Origin: Streptomyces sp. NBC_01210
GTDB lineage: Bacteria > Actinomycetota > Actinomycetes > Streptomycetales > Streptomycetaceae
Assembly (NCBI RefSeq): GCF_036010325.1
Contig: NZ_CP108549.1
Span: forward strand, 2,852,001 to 2,916,000
Length of the DNA stretch: 64,000 nt
Direction of reading: 5' to 3'
Of the stretch, positions 1 through 8,445 are shown piece after piece. How positions within the stretch are numbered: the first letter of the stretch is position 1; each line of letters starts with the position of its first letter. Position numbers and translations under genes: made by a program. Below the pieces are notes generated by a model. That model worked only from the letters and a program-made list of their open reading frames with translations. It did not search any database and was not told the DNA's origin.

Positions 1-30
1 ACTCTGAGGCGACCAGGAGCCCCGGAGTCC

Positions 31-132
31 GAGCCGCCAGGAGACCCGAGCCGTCCGGAGCTCCGAGCCGCCGTGAGACCCGAGCCGCGCAGAGACCCGA
101 GCCGCCCGGAGACCTGAGCCGCCCGGAGCTCA
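31..132. repeat. 17-bp tandem repeat, 6 units
   Basis: Six consecutive 17-bp units begin at 31, 48, 65, 82, 99 and 116, each starting GAGCCG and carrying a GGAGAC- or GGAGCT-like tail. The last unit overlaps the stop codon of the MFS gene at 130-132. A degenerate partial unit precedes position 31. No reading frame here looks coding. Confidence 0.85.
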
Positions 133-2178
133 GGCCGCGTGGTCCCGCTTCGGCGGCGGACTGTACGGCCGCTCCGCGTCCGACCCGCACAGCTCCGCGT
201 TCAACTCCTCCACCAGCTGCACCAGATCGGTCGGCCGCTCCGGTCCCCACCAGTCGCCGAGCAGCTCCGACAGGGACTCCTCGCGCGCCTTCGCGAGCCG
301 CATGGCCGCTTCCAGGCCCCGGTCGGTGAGGATCAGCTGCAACCCGAAGCGGCGGGCGAGCCCCCGCTCCTCCACCTGCCGGGCCGCGTCGGTGATGACA
401 TGCAGTGGTACGGGCGTGGCGTCGGCGAGCAGCCCCGGCTCCACCGTGCCGTGGCGCCTGATCCTCAGCAGCAGCCAACTGGCCTCGGGCAGCAGGTCGT
501 ACCCCGCCTTGTCGCTGATCTTCTCGTAGATCTGACGCCGGCCCTCGCGCGAGCCCAGCAACGACAGGGCCCGGGCACACTCCTCGTGCGAGGAACGCTC
601 GACCGGGTTGGAGGCGAGCGTCTGGCTGGGATCGGGCGCGGTGACCGAGCCGCGCAGCTTGTCCTCCTTGAGGAACCAGGCGACGAGGAAGGCGAGAAGC
701 ACGACGGGCACGGCGTACAGGAAGACATCGGTGATGGCTGACGAGAACGCATGGAGTACCGACGGGCGCAGCGCGGGCGGCAGTTCGGCGATGGCGCGCG
801 GGTCGTCGGCCAGTTGCCCGGCACCGGCGCCGGACGGCACCGGCCGTCCGGCGAGCGCGTCGGCCAGTTTGTTCTGGAGCTGGTTGGTGAAGATCGTGCC
901 GAAGATGGCGACGCCGAACGCGGCTCCGATGGAGCGGAAGAAAGTCGCGCCGGAGGTGGCGACGCCCAGGTCCTCGTAACTGACGGCGTTCTGGACGACC
1001 AGCACGAGCACCTGCATGACCAGGCCGAGACCGGCACCGAAGACGAAGAAGTACGCGCTCGTCTGCCAGGTGGAGCTCGTCTCGTCGAGCTGGTGGAGCA
1101 GTACGAGGCCGACGGCGGTGATGCCGGTGCCGGCGATCGGGAAGACCTTCCAGCGGCCGGTGCGGCTGACGATCTGGCCGGAGCCCGTGGAGGTGAGCAG
1201 CATGCCGAGCACCATCGGCAGCATGTGCACACCGGACATGGTCGGTGTGATGCCGTGGACGACCTGCAGGAACGTCGGCAGATAGGTCAACGCGCCGAAC
1301 ATCGCGAAGCCGACGATGAAGCTGATGACGGCGACGAGCGTGAAGGTGCGGATGCGGAAGAGTTTGAGCGGCAGTACGGGTTCGGCGGCGCCCCGCTCGA
1401 CGTACACGAATACGACGAGGAGTACGGCTCCGAGAACGGCGAGCGCGATGATCTGCGCCGAGCCCCACGCCCAGGTGGTGCCGCCGAGGGAGGCGACGAG
1501 GATCAGACAGGTGGCGACGGAGGCGATGAGGAAGGTGCCGAGGTAGTCGATGGTGTGCCTGGTCCGGCGTACGGGGATGTGCAGTACGGCGGCGATGACG
1601 AGCAGCGCGACGATGCCGACCGGCAGGTTGATGTAGAAGACCCAGCGCCAGCTGAGGTGTTGGGTGAAGAAGCCGCCGAGCAGTGGGCCGAGGACGCTGG
1701 AGGCGCCGAAGACCGCGCCGAACAGGCCCTGGTACTTGCCGCGTTCGCGCGGCGAGACGATATCGCCGACGATCGCCATCGACAGCACGATCAGTCCGCC
1801 GCCGCCGAGTCCCTGGAGCGCGCGGAAGCCGATGAGCTGAGGCATGTTCTGGGCGATGCCGCAGAGCGCGGAGCCGACGAGGAAGATGACGATGGCGGTC
1901 TGAAACAGCTTCTTTCGGCCGTACTGGTCACCGAGCTTGCCCCACAGCGGGGTGGCGGCGGTCGCGGCCAGCAGGTACGCGGTGACCACCCACGAAATGT
2001 GCTCCAGGCCGCCGAGGTCGCTGACGATGGTCGGCAGCGCGGTGGAGACGATGGTCTGGTCGAGGGCGGCGAGCAGCAGGCCCAGCAGCAGTGCGCCGAT
2101 GGCGACCATGACGGTCTGCCGTTTCTGGCCCTCACCTGGGGCCGGACTCACGGCCGGGGTGCGCACTTCCTGAGACAT
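130..2178 (-). CDS. DHA2-family MFS drug exporter with C-terminal MarR-like domain
   Basis: This 682-residue protein is probably a proton-driven multidrug exporter in the cytoplasmic membrane. Residues about 20-515 hold roughly 14 hydrophobic segments with the DHA2/EmrB hallmarks: [13 protein letters not shown] in helix 1, the loop motif [10 protein letters not shown], and LGPLLGGFF in helix 5. Residues about 545-675 are soluble and resemble a MarR winged helix, with an RRHG turn, a helix rich in charged residues and an LTDRG beta-wing. The family is usually 470-530 residues, so this tail is an appended domain. The ATG at 2178 has a GAGGAGATCCCC leader. No separate regulator lies next to it, so the fused domain may sense the substrate, which is inference. 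The gene is divergent from the peptidoglycan-binding gene. Confidence 0.9.
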   Translation of the reverse strand: MSQEVRTPAVSPAPGEGQKRQTVMVAIGALLLGLLLAALDQTIVSTALPTIVSDLGGLEHISWVVTAYLLAATAATPLWGKLGDQYGRKKLFQTAIVIFLVGSALCGIAQNMPQLIGFRALQGLGGGGLIVLSMAIVGDIVSPRERGKYQGLFGAVFGASSVLGPLLGGFFTQHLSWRWVFYINLPVGIVALLVIAAVLHIPVRRTRHTIDYLGTFLIASVATCLILVASLGGTTWAWGSAQIIALAVLGAVLLVVFVYVERGAAEPVLPLKLFRIRTFTLVAVISFIVGFAMFGALTYLPTFLQVVHGITPTMSGVHMLPMVLGMLLTSTGSGQIVSRTGRWKVFPIAGTGITAVGLVLLHQLDETSSTWQTSAYFFVFGAGLGLVMQVLVLVVQNAVSYEDLGVATSGATFFRSIGAAFGVAIFGTIFTNQLQNKLADALAGRPVPSGAGAGQLADDPRAIAELPPALRPSVLHAFSSAITDVFLYAVPVVLLAFLVAWFLKEDKLRGSVTAPDPSQTLASNPVERSSHEECARALSLLGSREGRRQIYEKISDKAGYDLLPEASWLLLRIRRHGTVEPGLLADATPVPLHVITDAARQVEERGLARRFGLQLILTDRGLEAAMRLAKAREESLSELLGDWWGPERPTDLVQLVEELNAELCGSDAERPYSPPPKRDHAA

Positions 2179-2286
2179 GGGGATCTCCTCGGGTCCGCTT
2201 CACCACCCGCCCCCCGTCCATTCTCGGGCATTCTCCATCCTGGTCGGTCTGCCCGGATATGGCCTGCCGAGCGGCGCCCCCGGCCG

Positions 2287-2316
2287 TTGGGCCGTCGCAG
2301 TGGGCGCCTGCATAAT
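2287..2316 (+). promoter_or_regulatory. candidate promoter for peptidoglycan-binding gene
   Basis: TTGGGC (2287-2292) and CATAAT (2311-2316) are separated by 18 bp and lie 30 bp before the ATG at 2347. The match to a housekeeping-type promoter is by eye only. Confidence 0.35.
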
Positions 2317-2346
2317 CGCTGGCAGCTATTGGGGAGGGAACCTGCA

Positions 2347-3246
2347 ATGACCGGACACCTGTGTCCTGAATGCGGCGAGCCGTGGGGTACCGACGGCAGA
2401 GCCGGGCCGGGCTGCGACTGCACGGAGCGTGCCGCGCGCACGCCGGGGGCGGAGTGGCAGCCGGACCTTGCGTCGGCAGTGCATTTCGATCCGCTGCGGA
2501 TACGGCCCTATGTGACATTGCGGAGCGTGGACGAGGGCGGGGGCGGAGGGGAGCCCGACCCCGGGACGATCCCCCTGACGCTGCCGCACGTGGTGGATCC
2601 GGCGCCGCGTGACGAGCCGCACGCGCTTGATCCTGTGGACCTCACCCCGGCTCGGCACCGCCGCCCACGGCGGCAGTACACGGGGCTCATGGTGGTCGTG
2701 GCGGCGGTTGCGGTGGCCGGGACCGCCGCGGTCGCCGGAGGGTTGTTCTCCGGGGGCGACGAGCGCGAGAAAGCGCTGCCGGACAGGAAGACGGGCTCGC
2801 CGAGTCTGAACGTCCTGCCGGACGGGCCCTCTTCGTCGCCGAGCCGGTCCGCACCCGTGTCCGCAACCGTCTCCGGCTCGGCGTCGGCCTCACCGTCCGT
2901 TACGGCCTTCGCGGCGCAGTCCGCGCCGCGTGCGTCCGCCGACTCGTCCGGCCCCGCGGCGGCGCCGCCCTCAACAGCGTCGGCCACCGGATCGGCGCCC
3001 CAGGCGGCGGGCTGGCGGACATCGGGCACGCTGCGGAGCGGGGACAGCGGACCTCAGGTCACCGAGCTTCAGCAGCGGCTGGCTGAGATGTCGCTGTACG
3101 CGGGCCCGATGGACGGGACGTACAGCCAGAGCGTCGAGGACGCGGTACGGGCCTTCCAGCAGGACCGGCATGTCAAGGGCGATCCCGAGGGGGTATACGG
3201 CCCGAAGACGCGCCGCGCACTGGAGGCGGAGACCCGGGAACCCTGA
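2347..3246 (+). CDS. membrane-anchored peptidoglycan-binding domain protein
   Basis: This 299-residue protein is probably anchored in the membrane and holds a cell-wall-binding domain outside. The N-terminus has CPECG and CDC motifs (residues 6-25) that could bind zinc. One transmembrane helix lies at about 113-134, after an arginine-rich stop (RHRRPRRQ). A Ser/Pro/Ala-rich linker follows, and residues about 225-298 form a PG_binding_1 domain with LRSGDSGPQVTELQQRL and the YGPKTRRAL end. The ATG at 2347 was chosen because GGGGAGGG sits 10 bp upstream. The open frame extends far to the left without a ribosome-binding site, but that is antisense to the MFS gene. The ligand and partner are unknown. 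Confidence 0.85.
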   Translation: MTGHLCPECGEPWGTDGRAGPGCDCTERAARTPGAEWQPDLASAVHFDPLRIRPYVTLRSVDEGGGGGEPDPGTIPLTLPHVVDPAPRDEPHALDPVDLTPARHRRPRRQYTGLMVVVAAVAVAGTAAVAGGLFSGGDEREKALPDRKTGSPSLNVLPDGPSSSPSRSAPVSATVSGSASASPSVTAFAAQSAPRASADSSGPAAAPPSTASATGSAPQAAGWRTSGTLRSGDSGPQVTELQQRLAEMSLYAGPMDGTYSQSVEDAVRAFQQDRHVKGDPEGVYGPKTRRALEAETREP

Positions 3247-3438
3247 CGGGCCATGGCGCACACGGAGTTGGCGGCGGACCGCCCTGGACCGGGGTGGACG
3301 ATGCGGGACGGACGCGAAACCGGGTGGCGCTACCCGCCCGCGTTTTGTATCGTGTAGGAACAAAGTGGTTCCGCCCGTATTCCCTGACCGGCGGGCGGAG
3401 CCGCTTGTTTCTCTTCTCCCGCGCCCTGGAGTACGCCG

Positions 3439-4116
3439 ATGCCGGCAGCCACCCCGTCCGATCTGACCGCACGCGCCCTCCTGCTGGACATGGACGGCAC
3501 CATCGTCAACTCGGACGCCGTGGTCGAGCGCTGCTGGCGGCTCTGGGCGACCGAGCACGGCCTGGACCCGGACGAGGCGCTCAAGGTCGTCCACGGCCGG
3601 CAGGGCTACGCCACCATGGCGGCCCTCCTCCCGGACCGCCCCATGGAGCAGAACCACGCCGACAACCGCGTGATGCTCGCCCAGGAGACCGCGGACATCG
3701 ACGGCGTGGTCCCCGTCGCGGGCGCCGCCGCCTTCATGGCCGCCATCGCCCGACTGCCGCACGCCCTGATGACCTCGGCGGACGAGGCGCTCGCCCAGGC
3801 CCGGATGACCGCCGCCGGTCTGCCGATGCCGCAGATCCGCGTCACCGCGGAGCGGGTCGGCGCGAGCAAGCCGGACCCGGAGGGCTTCCTCAAGGGCGCG
3901 GCCGAGCTGGGCTTCGACCCGGCGGACTGCATCGCCTTCGAGGACTCCGAGGCAGGCATCGAGGCGGCCCGCGCGGCGGCTATGCGCGTGGTGGGCGTAG
4001 GCCCCCGCGCGGCGGCCCTCGCCCCGGACGCCCATGTCCCCGACCTCACACACCTGACGGTGGCCGAGGGTCCGGACGGCACCATCGAACTGCGGGTGGC
4101 ACCGCCGGTGGCCTGA
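3439..4116 (+). CDS. HAD-superfamily sugar-phosphate phosphatase-like protein
   Basis: A 225-residue cytoplasmic HAD hydrolase. Motif I is LLLDMDGTIVNSD with nucleophile Asp17 and general acid Asp19. Motif II is MTSADE. Motif III is the lysine in GASKPDPEGF, and motif IV is the acidic FEDSEAGIEAA. The small alpha-helical cap between motifs I and II is typical of the beta-phosphoglucomutase / 2-deoxyglucose-6-phosphatase branch (HAD-IA). The substrate is probably a sugar or polyol phosphate but cannot be fixed from sequence. A GGAG ribosome-binding site precedes the ATG at 3439. It converges on the TMEM165 gene, whose stop is 44 bp beyond its own. Confidence 0.9.
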   Translation: MPAATPSDLTARALLLDMDGTIVNSDAVVERCWRLWATEHGLDPDEALKVVHGRQGYATMAALLPDRPMEQNHADNRVMLAQETADIDGVVPVAGAAAFMAAIARLPHALMTSADEALAQARMTAAGLPMPQIRVTAERVGASKPDPEGFLKGAAELGFDPADCIAFEDSEAGIEAARAAAMRVVGVGPRAAALAPDAHVPDLTHLTVAEGPDGTIELRVAPPVA

Positions 4117-4159
4117 CCGGCCGACCGGCACCGCGCACCTAGGAGCGGAGAGTCGCGCG

Positions 4160-4744
4160 TCAGGGAGCGATCGCCTCGAAGAGGCTGAAGCCGGCCAGCG
4201 CGAGCATCAGACAGGCCGCGACCTTCGTGATCAGCCTCAGCGGTACGTACTTCATCAGCGTCCGGCCGCCCAGGATGCCCATGCCCGCGACCGCCCACAG
4301 CGCCAGCACCGCGCCGACGCCCACCGACAGCGGGCTGTCGTAGCGGGCGGCGAGATTGGCGGTCATGACCTGGGTCAGATCGCCGAACTCCGCGACCAGG
4401 ATGAGCATGAAGCCCGCCCCCGAGACCTTCCAGAAGGACTGGTCCGCCGGGGCCTTGATGTTCTCCTCGTCCCCGTCGTCCTTCTTCATGAGCAGCATCA
4501 GCGCGCCCGCCAGGAAGAGGAGGCCGACCACCGCCTGCACCAGCCGGTGCGGCAGCAGAGTCAGTACGCTGCCGGCCGCGACGGCGAGCACGACATGGAC
4601 GGCGAAGGCGGCCGCGACACCCACGAAGACGTACGAGGCGCGGTAGCGGGTGCCGAGCATCAGACCGGCGAGCGCGGTCTTGTCGGGGAGTTCGGCGAGG
4701 AAGACGACGCCGAAGGTGATCGCCATGACGGTAAAGCTGATCAT
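4160..4744 (-). CDS. TMEM165/GDT1 (UPF0016) family divalent-cation transporter
   Basis: A 194-residue integral membrane protein of about six helices. The two inverted halves carry the family signature E-x-G-D-[KR]-[TS] in slightly varied form: AELPDKTALAG near residue 17 and AEFGDLTQVMTA in the second half. Family members move Mn2+ or Ca2+ out of the cytoplasm in exchange for protons. A hydrophilic loop rich in Lys/Asp/Glu (KKDDGDEENIK) links the halves. The gene is preceded by a yybP-ykoY riboswitch, which supports Mn2+ export rather than Ca2+ transport. The ATG at 4744 has a GGAGTC-like leader in the riboswitch 3' region. Confidence 0.92.
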   Translation of the reverse strand: MISFTVMAITFGVVFLAELPDKTALAGLMLGTRYRASYVFVGVAAAFAVHVVLAVAAGSVLTLLPHRLVQAVVGLLFLAGALMLLMKKDDGDEENIKAPADQSFWKVSGAGFMLILVAEFGDLTQVMTANLAARYDSPLSVGVGAVLALWAVAGMGILGGRTLMKYVPLRLITKVAACLMLALAGFSLFEAIAP

Positions 4745-4839
4745 GGGTGGGAGTCCTCAATCGGTCGGGGCGCGGCCCTGCCGAGAGTCCTGAGCGTTTC
4801 AGGGGTCGCTTCGGCACGGCAGCGCCATGAATGCATACA

Positions 4840-4960
4840 TGGGCACTGCGGCCGAAGGTCTCGCTGGCGGGCCTCGACGAGGCCGCCTCCGGGCGCCGGC
4901 CGGGCGCGAGGCCCAGCAGTATGTCGACGTTCCGGCGAAGAGCTACTCCCCTTCTGCTCC
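4840..4960 (-). promoter_or_regulatory. yybP-ykoY manganese riboswitch
   Basis: Read on the minus strand, the leader holds the conserved AAGGGGAGTAGCT block (about 4941-4953), then GTCGACATACTG (about 4915-4927), a GC-rich variable stem, and GCGAGACCTTCGGCC (4850-4864). These are the paired and internal-loop elements of the yybP-ykoY aptamer, which senses Mn2+. It ends about 95 nt before the start codon of the TMEM165 gene. Boundaries are approximate, and the expression platform between the aptamer and the ATG was not folded. Confidence 0.88.
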
Positions 4961-4983
4961 GTCCAGGGTACGCGAGACGGCCG

Positions 4984-5724
4984 TCACGCCGGATCCCGGT
5001 ACAGCCGTCCCCGCGCCACCAGTTCCAGCACGACCGACACGGCCACCGCCTGCACCGCCATCAGCGCGACCAGCACAAACAGCTGCACGGCCCCCGCCAG
5101 CACCGGTGACGCCCCGCCCAGCAGCATGCCGACGAACGCGCCCGGCAGTGTGACGAGCCCCACGGTCCTGGTCTGGTCGAGACCCGGCAGCAGTGCGTCG
5201 GACGCCGGACTGCGCGCCACCTCGAGCCGGGCGTCGCGGTCGAGCAGCCCGATCGCCATCCCCGCTTCCACCTCGCCCCGCCGCAGTGTCAGCTCGTCCA
5301 GTGCCCGGCGCCCGGCGAGCACGGTCACGGTGAGCGCGCCCCCGATGAGGATGCCCGCCACCGGGATCAGCGCGATGCCCTTGAGCGGCACCAGGCCCGT
5401 GAGCAGCAGCGCGGCGACGACAGGCACGACGCCCGCGGCGATCGGCAGCCAGGCCCACCACCAGGTCCGGTTCCCGGTGATGCGCCGGCCCGCCGTCCGT
5501 ACGGCGACGGCGTACATCAGCAGCAGAAAGGCGAGCAGCAGCGGTACGGAACGGACCACCCATCCGATCGCCAGGGAGACGGCCGCGAGTTGGACCGCCG
5601 CCCGTACGCCCGCGACGGCGATCTCTCGGGCCCGCCCGAGGTGAGCGACCGCGGCCACCGTCGCCGCGACAACCAGCAGGACGACCAGTACGACCCCGAA
5701 AGTGACATTGACCGTCAGCAGCAC
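4984..5724 (-). CDS. UPF0014 / FetB-like ABC transporter permease
   Basis: A 246-residue membrane protein with about seven hydrophobic helices. Family features include the RAAVQLAAVSL helix, the YAVAVRTAGRR loop and a long cytoplasmic segment carrying DALLPGLDQTRTVGLVTLPGAF split by short turns, typical of YbbM/FetB. In E. coli FetB works with the ATPase FetA in iron export and oxidative-stress tolerance. No ATPase gene is adjacent here, so its partner must be elsewhere or the function differs. The start is GTG at 5724 with no Shine-Dalgarno sequence. A TACGGT box 6 nt upstream suggests a leaderless transcript. It ends just upstream of the Mn riboswitch, on the same strand. Confidence 0.85.
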   Translation of the reverse strand: MLLTVNVTFGVVLVVLLVVAATVAAVAHLGRAREIAVAGVRAAVQLAAVSLAIGWVVRSVPLLLAFLLLMYAVAVRTAGRRITGNRTWWWAWLPIAAGVVPVVAALLLTGLVPLKGIALIPVAGILIGGALTVTVLAGRRALDELTLRRGEVEAGMAIGLLDRDARLEVARSPASDALLPGLDQTRTVGLVTLPGAFVGMLLGGASPVLAGAVQLFVLVALMAVQAVAVSVVLELVARGRLYRDPA

Positions 5725-5730
5725 TCGGCA

Positions 5731-5736
5731 ACCGTA
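5731..5736 (-). promoter_or_regulatory. -10 box, probable leaderless transcript
   Basis: Minus-strand TACGGT ends 6 nt before the GTG at 5724, matching TAnnnT-N6/7-start. No ribosome-binding site is present. Confidence 0.5.
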
Positions 5737-5890
5737 CGCCGCAGACCGGTATCTGTTGGGGCGTCAGAACACTTGATCTGACGTGCCCATGTCGCCACTC
5801 TGTTACCTGGCGCCCACCCCACGGAAACCTTGCGCCGCAAACATGGCCTCGCCCGAACGGCCAAGCTCCCCCCACATCCAAGGAGTTCGC

Positions 5891-6544
5891 ATGTCTGGTG
5901 TCTACGCGCGTCAAACCCGTCGAATAGCCGTGCTCACCGCCACCGCCGCTCTCGCCACCACCGGTCTGCTGGCCACCGCCCCCGCCGCCCAGGCCTCCCC
6001 GCCCACCCCCGTCAGCGCCGCCACCGCCCGCACCTACCTCGGCCAGCTGACCGTGGCGGCCGAGGGCTCCTCCACCGGCTACAGCCGCGACAAGTTCCCG
6101 CACTGGATCACCCAGTCGGGCGCCTGCAACACCCGCGAGGTCGTCCTCAAGCGCGACGGTACGAACGTCGTCCAGGACTCCAGCTGTGCGGCGACCAGCG
6201 GCAGTTGGTTCTCCGAGTACGACGGTGCCACCTGGACCGCCGCCTCCGACGTGGACATCGACCACATGGTGCCGCTCTCCGAGGCATGGAAGTCCGGCGC
6301 GAGCAGCTGGACCACCGCCCAGCGCCAGGCCTTCGCCAACGACCTCACCCGCCCGCAGCTGATCGCCGTCACCGACAACGTCAACCAGGCCAAGGGCGAC
6401 CAGGACCCGGCGGAGTGGCTGCCGTCGCGCACCTCGTACCGCTGCATGTACGCCCGGATGTGGGTGGACGTGAAGCACTACTACAACCTGAAGGTGGACT
6501 CGGCCGAGAAGAGCGCGCTCCAGGGCATCCTGAACGGCTGCTGA
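5891..6544 (+). CDS. secreted HNH-family nuclease (GmrSD/DUF1524-like)
   Basis: This 217-residue protein is probably exported and degrades nucleic acid outside the cell. Residues 1-36 are a Sec signal peptide: two Arg, a hydrophobic core, then PAAQA-S. The catalytic core has VDIDHMVPLSEAW, with His125 as the likely general base, followed by DNVNQAKGD (Asn163, Asn165, Lys168), the Asn/His-type third strand of a beta-beta-alpha metal site. Cysteines at about 79, 99, 185 and 217 could form two disulfides, as expected of an extracellular enzyme. AAGGAG lies 5 bp before the ATG at 5891. Similar small secreted HNH nucleases are known from Streptomyces, for example an 18-kDa enzyme of S. antibioticus. 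Confidence 0.88.
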   Translation: MSGVYARQTRRIAVLTATAALATTGLLATAPAAQASPPTPVSAATARTYLGQLTVAAEGSSTGYSRDKFPHWITQSGACNTREVVLKRDGTNVVQDSSCAATSGSWFSEYDGATWTAASDVDIDHMVPLSEAWKSGASSWTTAQRQAFANDLTRPQLIAVTDNVNQAKGDQDPAEWLPSRTSYRCMYARMWVDVKHYYNLKVDSAEKSALQGILNGC

Positions 6545-6650
6545 CCAGGCGATTCAACCAGGGGCTCACGTTCCGGCTGCGATCCGGCCCGTAGGCTGGC
6601 CGCCCTCCCCCGTCGTTCCGTACCGTACGGGGCGACGGAGGAGGGCACAC

Positions 6651-8327
6651 ATGGCGGGACTGCGCCTGGGACCACTGCTGCGGTACGTCGACTGGGAGGC
6701 CGGCGGGAGCGCGACCATCTGGGTGGAGGCCGACCGGCCCTGCACGGCCGAGGTCCGGTGCGCCGACGGCGCACAGGGCACCTCGCGCACGTTCCAGATC
6801 GCCGGCCACCACTACGCGCTGGTGCCGGTGACCGGTCTGACGCCCGGCACGACAACGGCGTACGAAGTGCTGCTGGACGGCCGCAAGGTCTGGCCGCTCG
6901 AAGGCTCCCTCTTCCCGGACAGCACGATCCGTACGCCGGATGTCCCCTCCGACGGCGTCACCGTCTCCTTCGGCTCCTGCCGCTGGTCGGCCGCGCCCGC
7001 CGACGGGCACGACCCTGTCGGGCCGGACGCGCTCGACACCCTCGCCGTCGAGCTGGCGGCCGATCCCACCGCCGTACGCCCCGATGTGCTGCTCCTGCTG
7101 GGCGACCAGGTGTACGCGGACGAGACGTCCGAGGAGACCAGGGCCTGGCTCGCGGCCCGGCGGGATCTCTCCGAGCCACCCGGTGCGGAGGTCGCGGACT
7201 ATGAGGAGTACACCCGGCTCTACGACGAGTCGTGGAGCGACCCCGAGGTGCGCTGGCTGCTCTCCACGGTCCCCAGCTGCATGATCTTCGACGATCACGA
7301 TGTGATCGACGACTGGAACACCAGCGCATCCTGGCTGGCCGAGATGCGCGAGACGCCCTGGTGGCAGGAGCGGATCCTCAGCGGCCTGATGTCGTACTGG
7401 GTCTATCAGCACCTGGGCAACCTCTCGCCGGAGGAGCTGGAGTCCGACGAGTTGTACGCCGCCGTGCGGGCCTCCCCCGACGGAACCGACCGCCTCAAGA
7501 ACTTCGCCGCCGAGGCGGACGCCCATCCGGCCTCTGTGCGCTGGAGCTACCGCCGCGACTTCGGCCGGACCCGGCTGCTGATGGTCGACACCCGCGCCGC
7601 CCGCGTCCTGGAGGAGAAGAACCGGGCGATGCTGGACGCGGACGAGGCCCGCTGGGTGCGCGAGCAGGCACTGGCCGGGCGAGGGACGTACGACCATCTC
7701 CTGATCGGCACCTCCCTGCCCTGGCTGCTGCCGCCGCTGATCCATGACGCGGAGAGCTGGAACGCCGCGCTGTGCCGGGGCGAACGGGGCGAGCGATGGG
7801 CACGGTTCGGCGAGGACCTGCGCAGACGGGCGGATCTCGAGCACTGGGCCGCCTTCCCCGAATCCTTCGAGAAGCTGGCGCGGCTGATCGCGGAGGCGGG
7901 CAGCGGTCCCGACGCCCCGGCGACGGTGTGCGTGCTGTCGGGAGACGTGCACCATGCGTACATCGCCGAGCCCAAGTGGCCGGACGGCGCACCCGACGCC
8001 CGGGTGCTGCAACTGACCTGCTCTCCCGTGCACAACTCCATCCCCCGCTCGATACGGCTCGGGTTCCGCTTCGGCTGGAGCCGGGCGGGCAGGCGGCTCG
8101 GCCATGCCTTCGCCCGCCACGGCCGGACGGGCAGGCCGCCGGTCGACTGGCGGCGGACGGGCGGTCCCTGGTTCGGCAATCACCTGATGACGCTGACGCT
8201 GCGCGGCCGCACGGCCGGGCTGCGGCTGGACCAGGCGCAAGCGGTGGCGGGGGCGCCGGCGCTGCTGGTGACGGCGGACGATCGACTGCTGACCGCGGAC
8301 CGCGATCCATCCCACAGCGGAGCGTGA
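6651..8327 (+). CDS. PhoD-like alkaline phosphatase / metallophosphatase
   Basis: A 558-residue member of the PhoD-like phosphatase family. The N-terminal third is a fibronectin-like beta domain (residues about 1-95). The metallophosphatase core follows with LLLGDQVYADE, the metal-binding MIFDDHDVIDDW and, near the C-terminus, CVLSGDVHHAYIAE. No signal peptide or twin-arginine motif is visible, unlike secreted PhoD enzymes, so this copy is probably cytoplasmic or its substrate is internal. GGAGGAGG lies 8 bp before the ATG at 6651. It is followed on the same strand by the FAD-binding gene, 118 bp away. Confidence 0.9.
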   Translation: MAGLRLGPLLRYVDWEAGGSATIWVEADRPCTAEVRCADGAQGTSRTFQIAGHHYALVPVTGLTPGTTTAYEVLLDGRKVWPLEGSLFPDSTIRTPDVPSDGVTVSFGSCRWSAAPADGHDPVGPDALDTLAVELAADPTAVRPDVLLLLGDQVYADETSEETRAWLAARRDLSEPPGAEVADYEEYTRLYDESWSDPEVRWLLSTVPSCMIFDDHDVIDDWNTSASWLAEMRETPWWQERILSGLMSYWVYQHLGNLSPEELESDELYAAVRASPDGTDRLKNFAAEADAHPASVRWSYRRDFGRTRLLMVDTRAARVLEEKNRAMLDADEARWVREQALAGRGTYDHLLIGTSLPWLLPPLIHDAESWNAALCRGERGERWARFGEDLRRRADLEHWAAFPESFEKLARLIAEAGSGPDAPATVCVLSGDVHHAYIAEPKWPDGAPDARVLQLTCSPVHNSIPRSIRLGFRFGWSRAGRRLGHAFARHGRTGRPPVDWRRTGGPWFGNHLMTLTLRGRTAGLRLDQAQAVAGAPALLVTADDRLLTADRDPSHSGA

Positions 8328-8352
8328 TCCTTCCCGCAGCGGAGCGTGATCT
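8311..8352. repeat. 22-bp direct repeat at a gene end
   Basis: Two copies of CAGCGGAGCGTGATC start at 8315 and 8337, with a C-rich spacer between them. The first copy covers the stop codon of the PhoD-like gene. The period is 22 bp. Confidence 0.6.
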
Positions 8353-8445
8353 TCCGCCCCAGGGGTTCGACCCAGGGCCCTCCCCCGGCATGATGAGCCG
8401 GACGCTCCGCTTCCAAGCACCCCACATGCCCCGGGAGTTCCCGTT

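Noticed and set aside
6560..6600. PHO box upstream of the PhoD-like gene
   Set aside because: Only loose GTTCACC-like fragments are present, without the 11-bp direct-repeat spacing.
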